A stretch of DNA of 64,000 nucleotides from Neorhizobium sp. SOG26 (GTDB taxonomy: Bacteria; Pseudomonadota; Alphaproteobacteria; Rhizobiales; Rhizobiaceae). The position numbers and the translations under genes were made by a program. Each line of letters opens with the position of its first letter. The first letter of the stretch is position 1. The notes under the pieces are model-generated. The model was not told the origin of the DNA. It saw only the letters and a program-made list of their open reading frames with translations, and did no database searches. Of this stretch, positions 7,934-15,796 are shown in pieces. The stretch covers positions 992,001-1,056,000 of the forward strand of contig NZ_CP025512.1 in assembly GCF_003491345.1 (NCBI RefSeq), given 5' to 3'.

Positions 7934-7946
7934 ACAGAGGCAGATC

Positions 7947-8177
7947 ATGTACATCAACTACCCAGATCACGAAGCCGAGCTGGAAGCCATGAACTTCCTC
8001 AACGAGCGAACCCGTCACTGCCGGATCGGCAAGGTGACGCGCAAGTGCCGCACGATCCCGTCGCTAGATGACATCATGCGCCCGCAGCCGCTGTTCCCAG
8101 CGCCGCGCGTATTCGAGCAGCACCCCACCCATCCGTGGTGGATGCAGGGGCCGTGGTGCGGACAGGCGGTTCAGTAG
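7947..8177 (+). CDS. Hypothetical phage protein (76 aa)
   Basis: 76 residues (MYINYPDHEAELEAMNFLNE...) with a Shine-Dalgarno-like AGAGGCAG just upstream and a short gap from the zinc-ribbon gene. The C-terminus is rich in Pro and Trp. No family recognised. Confidence 0.55.
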   Translation: MYINYPDHEAELEAMNFLNERTRHCRIGKVTRKCRTIPSLDDIMRPQPLFPAPRVFEQHPTHPWWMQGPWCGQAVQ

Positions 8178-8245
8178 AATAATCGTACCGCGAGATGCCA
8201 AGGCCTCACCGGCCGGTAGGAATCGTTTTGCGCGTCAGGCGCGAG

Positions 8246-8434
8246 CTATTCGCCGCACCCGTTGTCCTTCAACAGCTTACGCTTGAGTTCGATTTTTGAG
8301 CGGTAGTCGGCGATTACTTCAGCGTCAGTTCGCGTCTCGTTTCCATCCCGCGAAAGACCAATTAGCTCGATGGTGCGGATGTTGTGCTCAAGCTCATCAA
8401 TGTCCTTTCGCCACGCTGCACATTTGTCTTCCAT
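8246..8434 (-). CDS. Small coiled-coil protein, opposite strand (62 aa)
   Basis: 62 residues on the minus strand, highly charged with a heptad-like pattern (WRKDIDELEHNIRTIELIG ... SKIELKRKLLKD), so probably a short coiled coil. The ATG is preceded by GGAGGATGGG with good spacing, which supports the gene against its antisense neighbours. It is one of few leftward genes in the left part of the prophage and may belong to a lysogeny-time unit. Confidence 0.6.
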   Translation of the reverse strand: MEDKCAAWRKDIDELEHNIRTIELIGLSRDGNETRTDAEVIADYRSKIELKRKLLKDNGCGE

Positions 8435-8497
8435 CCCATCCTCCGAAGGTTAATCACCGCGATAAGCTCGCGCGTCTCCAAACAGAAGGCAAGAGCC

Positions 8498-8653
8498 ATG
8501 CTCGGCACAGTGCTTCTCATCATCCTGATCCTGCTCCTCGTCGGCGCTCTTCCTGCATGGCCGTATAGCCAGGCATGGGGGTATGGGCCGACCGGGGGTC
8601 TCGGTCTGCTCGTCCTGATCCTCCTCGTGCTGCTGATCATGGGGCGCATTTAA
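8498..8653 (+). CDS. DUF3309-family small membrane protein (51 aa)
   Basis: Starting at the internal ATG at 8498 the product reads MLGTVLLIILILLLVGALPA followed by WPYSQAWGYGPTGG and a second hydrophobic segment LLVLILLVLLIMGRI. This two-helix pattern with a central W-G-Y-G-P loop is that of DUF3309, a small membrane protein common in alphaproteobacteria. An upstream extension exists but lacks family similarity. It may be a host-derived accessory gene carried by the phage; function unknown. Confidence 0.75.
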   Translation: MLGTVLLIILILLLVGALPAWPYSQAWGYGPTGGLGLLVLILLVLLIMGRI

Positions 8654-8655
8654 GC

Positions 8656-8844
8656 GTGGCTTGGTTCAAGTCCCGCAAGACCCGCCTACGCATAGCTTGG
8701 TCAATGTTCTGGTCATCCCTCGTCGGGTGGCCTCTTTCCATATGGCTCACTGACGAGCCGATATTCATCCTCAGCCTTTCCTGGTTCGCAATCACCGCCA
8801 CCGCGTACGATGTGATCTGCACCACGGAACTGAAGGACGAGTGA
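8656..8844 (+). CDS. Small membrane protein, GTG start (62 aa)
   Basis: Starts at GTG 2 bases after the DUF3309 stop. Product begins MAWFKSRKTRLRIAWSMFW and has two hydrophobic segments (about residues 16-31 and 36-56) with a basic N-terminus. It is tightly linked to the preceding membrane protein gene, and the two may act together. No family recognised; a holin-like role is possible but unsupported. Confidence 0.5.
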   Translation: MAWFKSRKTRLRIAWSMFWSSLVGWPLSIWLTDEPIFILSLSWFAITATAYDVICTTELKDE

Positions 8845-8859
8845 AAGCTGAGTAACAAA

Positions 8860-9294
8860 ATGGCTGGTGGACGCCCAAGCAAATACGACCCCGCATATTG
8901 CGAGCAGGTCGTGGAGCATATGAAGGATGGCGCGAGTCTCACGTCTTTTGCCGCCGAGATCGGCGTGGCGAGGTCAACCATCAACGAATGGATCGACCAG
9001 AACTACGAGTTTTCGGAAGCCGTAAAAAGGGCGAAGGCGAAATGCGCGGCCTGGTGGGAGGCATTGGGCCGTAAAAACGCCCAGCAGGGCGGCGGGAACG
9101 CAACGCTCGTCATCTTCGGGCTGAAGAACATGGCCGGTGAAGATTGGCGTGAGCGGGCTTCTATGGAGCTTTCCGGCCCAGCCGGCGGGGCAATCCCGAT
9201 CGAGGATCAGACGGCGACACCACGTGCGCTTGCTCGGGAGATTGCTTTCGCACTTGCCGCCGGCATGAAGGCAAAGGATCCGGGTGAGCAATAA
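8860..9294 (+). CDS. Terminase small subunit
   Basis: 144 residues beginning MAGGRPSKYDPAYCEQVVEH. The N-terminal segment contains a helix-turn-helix (AEIGVARSTINEWIDQN) typical of phage small terminases that recognise the packaging site, followed by a WWEALGRKNAQ helical region. The stop overlaps the large subunit start by one base (TAATG), the expected order for a packaging motor. The Shine-Dalgarno is weak. Confidence 0.88.
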   Translation: MAGGRPSKYDPAYCEQVVEHMKDGASLTSFAAEIGVARSTINEWIDQNYEFSEAVKRAKAKCAAWWEALGRKNAQQGGGNATLVIFGLKNMAGEDWRERASMELSGPAGGAIPIEDQTATPRALAREIAFALAAGMKAKDPGEQ

Positions 9295-10883
9295 TGGGTG
9301 CCGCTCAAACGCTGGACGATATCCTGCGGAGCTACAACGCTCTCCCGGAGGAGGATCAGCACAAGATACTTGAAGCGGCGCATCAACTCAGAGACGGCCG
9401 CCGGTGGCTGCCAAACCCCGGGCCGCAGACGGAAGCATACTTCTCCGAAGCCGACGAACTGTTCTACGGCGGCGGCGCTGGGGGCGGGAAGTCTGCTCTC
9501 CTCTGCGGCGTTGCTGTCAACGAGCACAAGAACGCGCTCCTGCTGCGGCGCATCTCCAAGAACCTCAAGGGCGTCAAGCGCGAGTTGCACGGCATTCTGG
9601 GGTCATACGACGGATTCAACGATCAGGCAGGTGTCTGGCGCCACGGTAACGGTGTCATCGACCTTGGTCACTGTGAGCACGAGGGCGACAAGGAGAACTA
9701 TCAGGGCGTACCACACGACCTGAAAGGCTTCGATGAAATCACCCAGTTCACGGAGAGCCAGTACACATACATCATCGGCTGGAACCGATCGGCGGATCCC
9801 AAGCAGCGATGTCGGGTGATCGCCACGGGCAACCCGCCAACGACGGCAGAGGGCGGCTGGGTCATCAAGCGTTGGGCCGCATGGCTCGACAAGACCCACC
9901 CGAACCCGGCCAAGCCTGGCGAGCTGCGCTGGTACACCACGGTCGACGGGGAAGATGTCGAGGTCGCGAATGATTATGTGGGGCCCAAGGGCGAGAAACC
10001 CCGGTCACGCACATTCATCCCGGCCCTTCTGGAAGACAACCCGGATCTTGCGGAGACCGGATACGCCTCCGTTATCGAAGCCATGCCAGAACCGCTGCGC
10101 ACGATGATGCGCGAGGGTAGGTTCGACGTAGCCACCACAGACGATCCTTGGCAGGTCATCCCCACGATGTGGGTGCAGGCCGCCATGGCACGCTGGACTG
10201 ATACTCCGCCTGAAGACGTTCCGATGACGGCTGTTGCCGCGGACGTTGCGCAAGGTGGTGCGGATAAGACGCAGATCCAGGCGCGCTACGGCTGGTGGTA
10301 TTCGCGCTTCGACAGTTACCGCGGAAACGAAACACCTGACGGGCCAAGCGTAGCCGCTCTCATCGTCAAGAAAATGCGTGACCGCTGCAGGGTGGTTGTC
10401 GACGCTGGCGGTGGTTATGGCGGCGACACGCTCACGCAGCTGGCACATAGCGATATTGATTGCTTCGGGTTCAAGGGCGGTTCTGCGTCTGGATCCACCA
10501 CGAGAGACGGGCTGTACCGCTTCAAAAACCTTCGGGCGCAAACCGCCTGGCAGTTTCGTGAGGCGCTCGACCCAACCTACGGCAGTCGCATAGCACTGCC
10601 TCCTGACCCTGAACTGCTTGCTGACCTATGCGCTTATCGCTTCGAGATCAGAGCGTCGGGCAGGGGTGAAGAAATCGTCGTCCTTCCAAAGGAAGACATG
10701 AAGGAAGCCCTTGGTCGGTCTCCTGACAAGGGCGACACGACCATCATGCTCCACGCTTCATCGCTAGGCGGTTTGAAACGCCCCAAGGCGGCGCAGGAGC
10801 GCAGGGAAGAGAAACGCCGGTCATTCCGTGCCGTCACGGCGCAAAGCGCGCTCAAGGACAAACTGAGAGGAAAGAAACGCTGA
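9294..10883 (+). CDS. Terminase large subunit
   Basis: 529 residues. ATPase domain: Walker A GGGAGGGKS (59-67), followed by an arginine-rich strand LLLRRISKNLKG and Walker B with catalytic Glu in FDEIT (about 146-150). C-terminal RNase H-like nuclease: AADVAQGGADKT and VVVDAGGGYGGD. It cuts concatemeric DNA and pumps it into proheads through the portal encoded downstream. Its length and its place between small subunit and portal are as expected. Confidence 0.95.
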   Translation: MGAAQTLDDILRSYNALPEEDQHKILEAAHQLRDGRRWLPNPGPQTEAYFSEADELFYGGGAGGGKSALLCGVAVNEHKNALLLRRISKNLKGVKRELHGILGSYDGFNDQAGVWRHGNGVIDLGHCEHEGDKENYQGVPHDLKGFDEITQFTESQYTYIIGWNRSADPKQRCRVIATGNPPTTAEGGWVIKRWAAWLDKTHPNPAKPGELRWYTTVDGEDVEVANDYVGPKGEKPRSRTFIPALLEDNPDLAETGYASVIEAMPEPLRTMMREGRFDVATTDDPWQVIPTMWVQAAMARWTDTPPEDVPMTAVAADVAQGGADKTQIQARYGWWYSRFDSYRGNETPDGPSVAALIVKKMRDRCRVVVDAGGGYGGDTLTQLAHSDIDCFGFKGGSASGSTTRDGLYRFKNLRAQTAWQFREALDPTYGSRIALPPDPELLADLCAYRFEIRASGRGEEIVVLPKEDMKEALGRSPDKGDTTIMLHASSLGGLKRPKAAQERREEKRRSFRAVTAQSALKDKLRGKKR

Positions 10884-11098
10884 TGAGTGGCCTCAAGAAC
10901 CTATTCTCCAAGCCAAAGATGCCAGATCCCGAGCCGCCGGCCACCATGCCGGACGACCAGGACGAGATCACGAAGCGCGCGCGCCGCAAGCAGATGACCA
11001 CGACCAGGGCGGAAAGCAGCTCGGCACAGACGAGGCTTGCCCCGGTTCCGGGCACGATCGGCAAGGAATTTACTCGCTCGACGCTTGGTGCTCGCTGA
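10883..11098 (+). CDS. Small hypothetical protein between terminase and portal (71 aa)
   Basis: 71 residues, Pro- and Lys-rich (KNLFSKPKMPDPEPP, then TKRARRKQMTT), probably disordered. It overlaps both neighbours (TGATG type), so it is translated with terminase and portal. Short proteins of this kind are frequent at this place in podoviruses and may serve as head-assembly or packaging accessories. Confidence 0.65.
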   Translation: MSGLKNLFSKPKMPDPEPPATMPDDQDEITKRARRKQMTTTRAESSSAQTRLAPVPGTIGKEFTRSTLGAR

Positions 11099-12768
11099 TG
11101 TCTGACCAACAGGGCCGTGACCTTCTGGAAATGGACGAGCGCATGTTCTCTGCAAAGGAGAGCATCGACGGCCTTTGGCAAGAGATCGCGGAATTCTTCT
11201 ATGTGGAGCGAGCCAACTTCACGCAGGAGATCAACTACGGGGCTGAGTTCGCGGCACACCTGACGGACTTCTACCCGACACTGGTCCGGCGTGAGCTTGG
11301 CGACCAGATTGGTGCCATGGTTCGCCCTGCCGACCGTCCGTGGTTCAAGGCTGCGGCCTCCAACGAGGATATCTCGCGCGATCGGGCAGCTGCGGAATAC
11401 CTCGAGTTCATGACCAACGTAAACCGGGCCGTGCTCTACTCGCGAGACAGCGGGTATCGCCGCGCGGCCAAGGAGAACGAGCACGATTTCGCAACGTTTG
11501 GCATGGGCTGGACGCAGGTCAGCTACAACAAGAACCGCGATAACCTGCTGTTCAAGACACACCACCCGAAGAACTGCGCCGGCGCCGAAGGGCCTGATGG
11601 TCAGGTCTGGCACGTCCACCGCAAATGCGACATGCGCGCCCATGTGATGGCGCACCATTTCGGGGAGGGCAAGCTTCCCCAGTCGGCCAAGAACGCACTG
11701 CGGGACAAGGACATCAACACCGCGTTCAAGCTGCGGCACGTCTTTATCCCGCTTGATCTATACGAGCCCTACCGCAAGTTCCCCAAGGGCGCAAAGTGGG
11801 CCGACGTCTATGTGACGGAAGACGGTACGATCCTTCAGGAACTGCCGGCCTTTACCTTCGACTACATCGTGCCGCGCTGGCAGACGGTGAGCGGCCATTT
11901 CTACGCTTTCAGCCCTGCAACGATCATTGCTCTGCCCCAGGCTCGCATGATCCAGCGCATGATGATGACCATCATCGAGGCAGGGGAAAAGCAGGTTGAC
12001 CCGCCGCTGATCGCCACGGAAGACGCGCTGGTAAGCTCTGCGGACATCACCGCGGGCGGCATCACCTACATCGACAGCGAATACGACGAGCGGCTTGGCG
12101 CTGCTCTGCGCCCGATGGAGCTTGGCAAGAACGTCGGTCTCGGCGTTGACCTCATCACCGACGCCCGCCGCATGCTGGCCGATGCCTTCTACATCTCGAA
12201 GCTTCAGCCGATGGCCTCTGCACAGCAGACCAAGACGGCCTACGAAACCTCGCAGATCGTGCAGGAATACATCCGCAACGCCCTGCCATTGTTCGAGCCG
12301 ATCGAGGATGAATGGACGGGCCGTACGCTGGATCTCGTCACCGAGAAGATCATGCGTGCCGGCGGATATGGGCCGGTAGACCGCAATGGTATCCCGGAAG
12401 ACATGCCTGAAATCCTGCTCGGCCAGAACATCACCTACGAGTTCAACAACTCGCTGAAGGAAGCGCGCGACCGTCAGGTGGTTCAAGGCTTCATGGAGAG
12501 CGGCCAGCTTATCGCCCAGGCGGCTCAGATGGATCCGTCGCTCGTTGCAGAGGTGGACGTTCGCACGGCTTTCCGCGATGCCTTCGCAGCGGTGCCTAAC
12601 GCCCGCGCTGACTGGCTTGTTGACGAGAAGCAGGCGCAGCAGTCCCGCGAGGCGATTAACGCTCAGCGAGGCGCACAGGCGGAAATGCAGCAGATCGGAG
12701 ACGGTGCGGCCGTAGCCGGTCAGGTAGGGCAAGCAGCCCAGCAGCTACAGGCGGCGATGAATGGGTGA
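11098..12768 (+). CDS. Portal protein (podovirus head-tail connector)
   Basis: 556 residues of the T7-like head-to-tail connecting family. Diagnostic stretches are LWQEIAEFFYVERANF near the start, HLTDFYPTLVRRELGDQIGAM (the typical connector block ending in A/M-M-x-P-x-R-PWF) and FATFGMGWTQVSY. The C-terminus is Gln/Ala-rich and helical. It forms the dodecameric ring for DNA entry and for attaching the tail tube proteins encoded at 17,584-20,907. Size and position immediately after terminase fit the family. Confidence 0.92.
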   Translation: MSDQQGRDLLEMDERMFSAKESIDGLWQEIAEFFYVERANFTQEINYGAEFAAHLTDFYPTLVRRELGDQIGAMVRPADRPWFKAAASNEDISRDRAAAEYLEFMTNVNRAVLYSRDSGYRRAAKENEHDFATFGMGWTQVSYNKNRDNLLFKTHHPKNCAGAEGPDGQVWHVHRKCDMRAHVMAHHFGEGKLPQSAKNALRDKDINTAFKLRHVFIPLDLYEPYRKFPKGAKWADVYVTEDGTILQELPAFTFDYIVPRWQTVSGHFYAFSPATIIALPQARMIQRMMMTIIEAGEKQVDPPLIATEDALVSSADITAGGITYIDSEYDERLGAALRPMELGKNVGLGVDLITDARRMLADAFYISKLQPMASAQQTKTAYETSQIVQEYIRNALPLFEPIEDEWTGRTLDLVTEKIMRAGGYGPVDRNGIPEDMPEILLGQNITYEFNNSLKEARDRQVVQGFMESGQLIAQAAQMDPSLVAEVDVRTAFRDAFAAVPNARADWLVDEKQAQQSREAINAQRGAQAEMQQIGDGAAVAGQVGQAAQQLQAAMNG

Positions 12769-13004
12769 GGTCGTCTATACCGATGGCGATCGCATCCTGA
12801 CGGAGCGCGGCCAGCCAGAACGAGGACTGCGTGCAGTGCCTCGAACGTCTCCTCCAGAAGGCCAAGGACGGCGAGATATGCGGCGTTGCCGTCGCCATCC
12901 AATACACAGACCGATCGAATAGCGAGACACTTGCCGGCTTCCTCTGGAACCGCTCGGTGGTCGGCTCACTGCATTACCTGATGCGAAAGATCGGGCAGGA
13001 CTGA
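12761..13004 (+). pseudogene. Small gene with apparent frameshift
   Basis: An ATG at 12761, overlapping the portal stop, opens a frame MGEVVYTDGDRILTERG that soon becomes Arg/Pro-rich and non-protein-like. In the +1 frame a credible product appears from about 12819: NEDCVQCLERLLQKAKDGE, then ICGVAVAIQYTD and a C-terminus LHYLMRKIGQD ending at 13004. The two halves together would make about 80 residues. This fits a one-base frameshift near 12805-12820, a programmed +1 shift, or an independent start at GTG 12831. Function unknown. Confidence 0.5.
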
Positions 13005-13048
13005 TCCGCGCCGGACGGCATCCGGTTTTACATTTCAGAGGTGAAGAT

Positions 13049-13327
13049 ATGCAAAGCGAATTCATCCGGTTAGAGTCCGTGGAGCCTGTATTCGGCACGC
13101 CTGGCGATATCGTTTGGGTGCGCCGCTCGGATATCACGATGGTCCAGCACGGGGTCATAGCGGGTACTGACGGCAACCGAAACACAGCAAGCGTGTTCGT
13201 CAAAGGAAGATCGGGAAGTATTACCATTCTGGTGCCCGAAGGCGAAGGGCAGTTCCCATCGTGCCTCAATCGCGCGAGTGAGCCCCTCGAAACCTACCGC
13301 TCCTCCAACCCGAACATCGGAGGGTGA
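13049..13327 (+). CDS. Hypothetical phage protein (92 aa)
   Basis: 92 residues, mainly beta in appearance (FIRLESVEPVFGTPGDIVWV, then a glycine-rich loop and ITILVPEGEG). A clear AGAGGTGA Shine-Dalgarno precedes the ATG. It lies in a small-gene cluster between portal and scaffold. No family recognised. Confidence 0.6.
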   Translation: MQSEFIRLESVEPVFGTPGDIVWVRRSDITMVQHGVIAGTDGNRNTASVFVKGRSGSITILVPEGEGQFPSCLNRASEPLETYRSSNPNIGG

Positions 13328-13332
13328 GGGCG

Positions 13333-13647
13333 ATGGTGAGCGTACGTACGCCGATGGTATTCAACGAGGCGATGTTTTGGGGCCGGTTACGCCTTCCATT
13401 CGGGAGAGTCATCCGCTTCGGTTATGACGGAGAAACAGACGAGTTCTGCGTCAAAGTCTATGGGAAGGAACGATCCAAGCACAACAGCCAAGGGCTATTG
13501 CGCAGCGTGGCGACTTTCTCAGTTGGTCCCAACTGCCGCTGGCTATTGAGGCCTCGTCTCTACGCTGATTTGTATACCGGGGAGCGAGTTAAGGGGGCGC
13601 GGGCGATATGGGAGTCCAGGCGATCATCGGAGGGTGATGTTGGCTGA
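13333..13647 (+). CDS. Hypothetical phage protein (about 104 aa)
   Basis: The ATG at 13333 is chosen because GGAGGG lies 8-9 bases upstream; a GTG at 13324 overlapping the previous stop is an alternative. The product is basic, with LRLPFGRVIRFGYDGETDE and many Arg residues, and no recognised domain. Codon use is less regular than in the structural genes, so confidence is moderate. Confidence 0.5.
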   Translation: MVSVRTPMVFNEAMFWGRLRLPFGRVIRFGYDGETDEFCVKVYGKERSKHNSQGLLRSVATFSVGPNCRWLLRPRLYADLYTGERVKGARAIWESRRSSEGDVG

Positions 13648-14029
13648 ACGCCGCTACCTCCCTTGGCTCCCCGTCACGGTCATCGACCACGGGCAGCCGG
13701 CAACACACCTCGAGCTTCGCAAGTCTGACGTGGCCGCCCTTCAGGCAGTCAACGCAGGCATCGCGAACGAGGGGCAGCAGAAACAAGCAATTGCCGCGAT
13801 CCTCCACATGGCGGCGGTCAACGACCTCGAATTCCTCCCGGATGAGCACGGCGGAGACAGGGGCAGCACCTTCAAGGGCGGCATGCGCCACGTAGGGCTC
13901 CAGCTTCGCAAGCTGCTCACCCACAGTTTAGATTTACTCGCAGGAGATCCAGATGGCGGACGAAGCCAGCACGACCGACGTACAGGCAAACCAGCAGACC
14001 AGCGGAACGCAGACCGGTCAAAGCAGTGA
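13637..14029 (+). CDS. Bbp19-like small phage protein (tentative)
   Basis: About 130 residues from ATG 13637 (GTG 13634 and TTG 13640 are also possible after the same GGAGGG). The segment LEFLPDEHGGDRGSTFKGG followed by RHVGLQLRKLL resembles the conserved end of Bbp19-like podovirus proteins, where a short acidic stretch precedes a G-x-R-x-V-G-x-x-I/L helix. The last 25 codons overlap the scaffold gene in another frame and look like read-through into non-conserved sequence. Tentative. Confidence 0.5.
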   Translation: MLAERRYLPWLPVTVIDHGQPATHLELRKSDVAALQAVNAGIANEGQQKQAIAAILHMAAVNDLEFLPDEHGGDRGSTFKGGMRHVGLQLRKLLTHSLDLLAGDPDGGRSQHDRRTGKPADQRNADRSKQ

Positions 14030-14927
14030 TGCTACGACCACCGCTCAGCAGGGCGCTGATACGGCTACACAGGGCGGCGGTGACAGCGGCACGATCACAG
14101 ACAAGGGTGCAGGGCAGGAGACGCAGGGCACCGACGCTGGCGATCTGCAGCGGCTTCGCGAACAGTTGGCCGGCGGCGATGAGAAGTTCCTGAAGCATCT
14201 GGAGCGGTACAAGTCCGTCGACGCGATCACGAAGATGGTGCGCGAGGCTCGCCAGGCCGCTCAGAACGCCGGCAAGCCGATCATGCTGACCGACAAGTCA
14301 ACCCCGGAAGAGGTGAAAGCCTTCCGCGAAGCCTACGGCATCCCTGAGGACCCGGCCGCCTATCCCGGCGACTTCCGGCAGGACTTCAAGGCTTCCGACG
14401 CGGACAAGGCGATCCTGGGCGAATTCAAGCAGGCCATGCACTCCCGCCACGTACCGCCGGCGGCCGCTGCTGCGGCGCTGGAGTGGTACCAGGACTTCGC
14501 CACGGCCCAGCAGCAGGAGCTCGACGGCAACCTCGTGAAGGTCGCCAAGGAGACCCAAAGCTCGCTCCGTCAGGAGTGGGGCGGCGAATACGACGGCAAC
14601 ATCGGCGCCATCAACGAGCTGATGACCTCTCATCTCGGCAAGGACGGCTTTGAAGAGATGATGAGCCTGCGGATGACTGATGGCTCGCGCCTTCAGGACC
14701 ACGCGCCCTTCGTCAAGATGATGGCCCAGATTGCCACCGACTATTACGGCTCGAACGCCATCTTCAACGGCGACATCGAGACGACATCCAAGACCCTTGA
14801 GGAGAAGATCGCGGAAACGCGTGAAGTCCAGACCAAGGATCCTGAGAAATACCGCTCTGCGCAGTACCAGGAATATGTTGCTGGCCTCTATGCGCAGAAG
14901 CAAAAGCTCGACGCCCGCAAGGGCTAG
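13953..14927 (+). CDS. Capsid scaffold protein
   Basis: 324 residues. An N-terminal 60-residue low-complexity Thr/Gln/Gly/Ser region is followed by a long acidic helical protein with YGIPEDPAAYPGDF (a hallmark of podovirus scaffold-like proteins: a G-I-P-x-x-P-x-x-Y loop), an Ala-rich segment and a charged C-terminus ending YVAGLYAQKQKLDARKG. Scaffold proteins guide coat assembly and leave before maturation. The position before the capsid gene supports the call. Shine-Dalgarno CAGGAGATC precedes the ATG. Confidence 0.85.
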   Translation: MADEASTTDVQANQQTSGTQTGQSSDATTTAQQGADTATQGGGDSGTITDKGAGQETQGTDAGDLQRLREQLAGGDEKFLKHLERYKSVDAITKMVREARQAAQNAGKPIMLTDKSTPEEVKAFREAYGIPEDPAAYPGDFRQDFKASDADKAILGEFKQAMHSRHVPPAAAAAALEWYQDFATAQQQELDGNLVKVAKETQSSLRQEWGGEYDGNIGAINELMTSHLGKDGFEEMMSLRMTDGSRLQDHAPFVKMMAQIATDYYGSNAIFNGDIETTSKTLEEKIAETREVQTKDPEKYRSAQYQEYVAGLYAQKQKLDARKG

Positions 14928-14963
14928 TCGTTGGAGACCTCGGCAAGTTGTGCTATAAAAGAT

Positions 14964-14997
14964 GGGCCGCAAACGGTGTACCAGCACCGCGCGGCCC
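14964..14997. promoter_or_regulatory. Two-tier hairpin upstream of the homing endonuclease
   Basis: Outer stem GGGCCGC/GCGGCCC (14964-14970 with 14991-14997) and inner stem CGGTG/CACCG (14974-14978 with 14985-14989). There is no T-run, so it is not a classical terminator. It could stabilise the scaffold transcript or mark the border of the inserted endonuclease gene. Confidence 0.5.
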
Positions 14998-15027
14998 TGA
15001 CCAAGCCAACCTGGATGAGAGGTCGAA

Positions 15028-15636
15028 ATGGCTGCTTCACGTATATGCTCGGTTGCCGGATGCGGCAAGGTCGTCAAAGCACGCGGGTGGTGTAATGCGC
15101 ACCATCGGCGGTGGATGAGGTACGGAAACCCGTTAGGCGGGACGACAGAGCAAGGAGCGCCGCAACGCTTCATCGAGCATTTGCTCGCCGCTGAACCAAC
15201 AGAAGCCTGCATCGAGTGGCCTTACGCCACGCTCCCGAATGGTTACGGGCACCTTTGGGTTGATGGCGTGGACATCGTAGCGAGCCGCTACATCTGCGAG
15301 CGTGTGCACGGCAAGCCACCGACACCTGATCATGATGCCGCCCACTCATGCGGGAGAGGCAAGCAAGGTTGTGTCAACCCAGCCCATGTGAGTTGGAAGA
15401 CGCGATCCGAGAATGAAGGCGACAAGGTATCCCACGGCACAAGCGGCCGTGGCGAAAACAACCATTTCGTGAGGCTTTCCGAGGAAGCCGTGAAGGAAAT
15501 CATCTCCCTAAAGGGCAAAATGACCGGCAGGGAAGTTGGTGAAAAGTTCGGCATGACCAGATGGGCCATTTACAAAATATGGTCTGGTACCAACTGGGCG
15601 TGGCTGGAAACGGAAGACGCTAGCACCCCTCGATAG
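15028..15636 (+). CDS. HNH homing endonuclease, free-standing
   Basis: 202 residues in three parts. An N-terminal zinc finger-like segment has CSVAGCGKVVKARGWC and AHHRRW. A central HNH nuclease core has HDAAHSCGRGKQGCVNPAHV, where the His, Asn and final His are the metal/catalytic residues. The C-terminal helix-turn-helix reads LSEEAVKEIISLKGK and FGMTRWAIYKIWSG. The gene is inserted between scaffold and major capsid genes, which are normally adjacent, as expected for a selfish homing gene spreading among phages. It is complete. Confidence 0.9.
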   Translation: MAASRICSVAGCGKVVKARGWCNAHHRRWMRYGNPLGGTTEQGAPQRFIEHLLAAEPTEACIEWPYATLPNGYGHLWVDGVDIVASRYICERVHGKPPTPDHDAAHSCGRGKQGCVNPAHVSWKTRSENEGDKVSHGTSGRGENNHFVRLSEEAVKEIISLKGKMTGREVGEKFGMTRWAIYKIWSGTNWAWLETEDASTPR

Positions 15637-15700
15637 AGGCTCCTAGCGACCAATACCCCAATAGCTTTGCAAGAAGCCCCCGTTGGAAAGCAACGCGGCC

Positions 15701-15719
15701 CCTCAGTCCACGACTGAGG
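15701..15719. promoter_or_regulatory. Perfect hairpin before the capsid gene
   Basis: CCTCAGTC-cac-GACTGAGG is a perfect 8-bp stem with a 3-base loop in the 160-base spacer between the HNH gene and the capsid gene. No T-run follows. It may stabilise the capsid mRNA 5' end, or it may be part of the endonuclease insertion border. Confidence 0.5.
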
Positions 15720-15796
15720 CACCCCGTCATGCGAGTACAACGGCACCCTTCGTTGCGTGCTCAGATCCCTCAACATCATCAGAAGGAACCCTGATC

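Noticed and set aside
10852..11739. Minus-strand frame across the terminase-portal junction
   Set aside because: It runs opposite two certain genes and shows no coding signature or ribosome-binding site.
11758..12732. Minus-strand frame opposite the portal gene
   Set aside because: Composition of an antisense shadow (His/Arg/Leu-rich), no domain.
15683..15796. Upstream extension of the capsid reading frame
   Set aside because: The added residues are Ser/Thr/Ala-rich and cover a perfect hairpin; ATG 15797 has a good Shine-Dalgarno.
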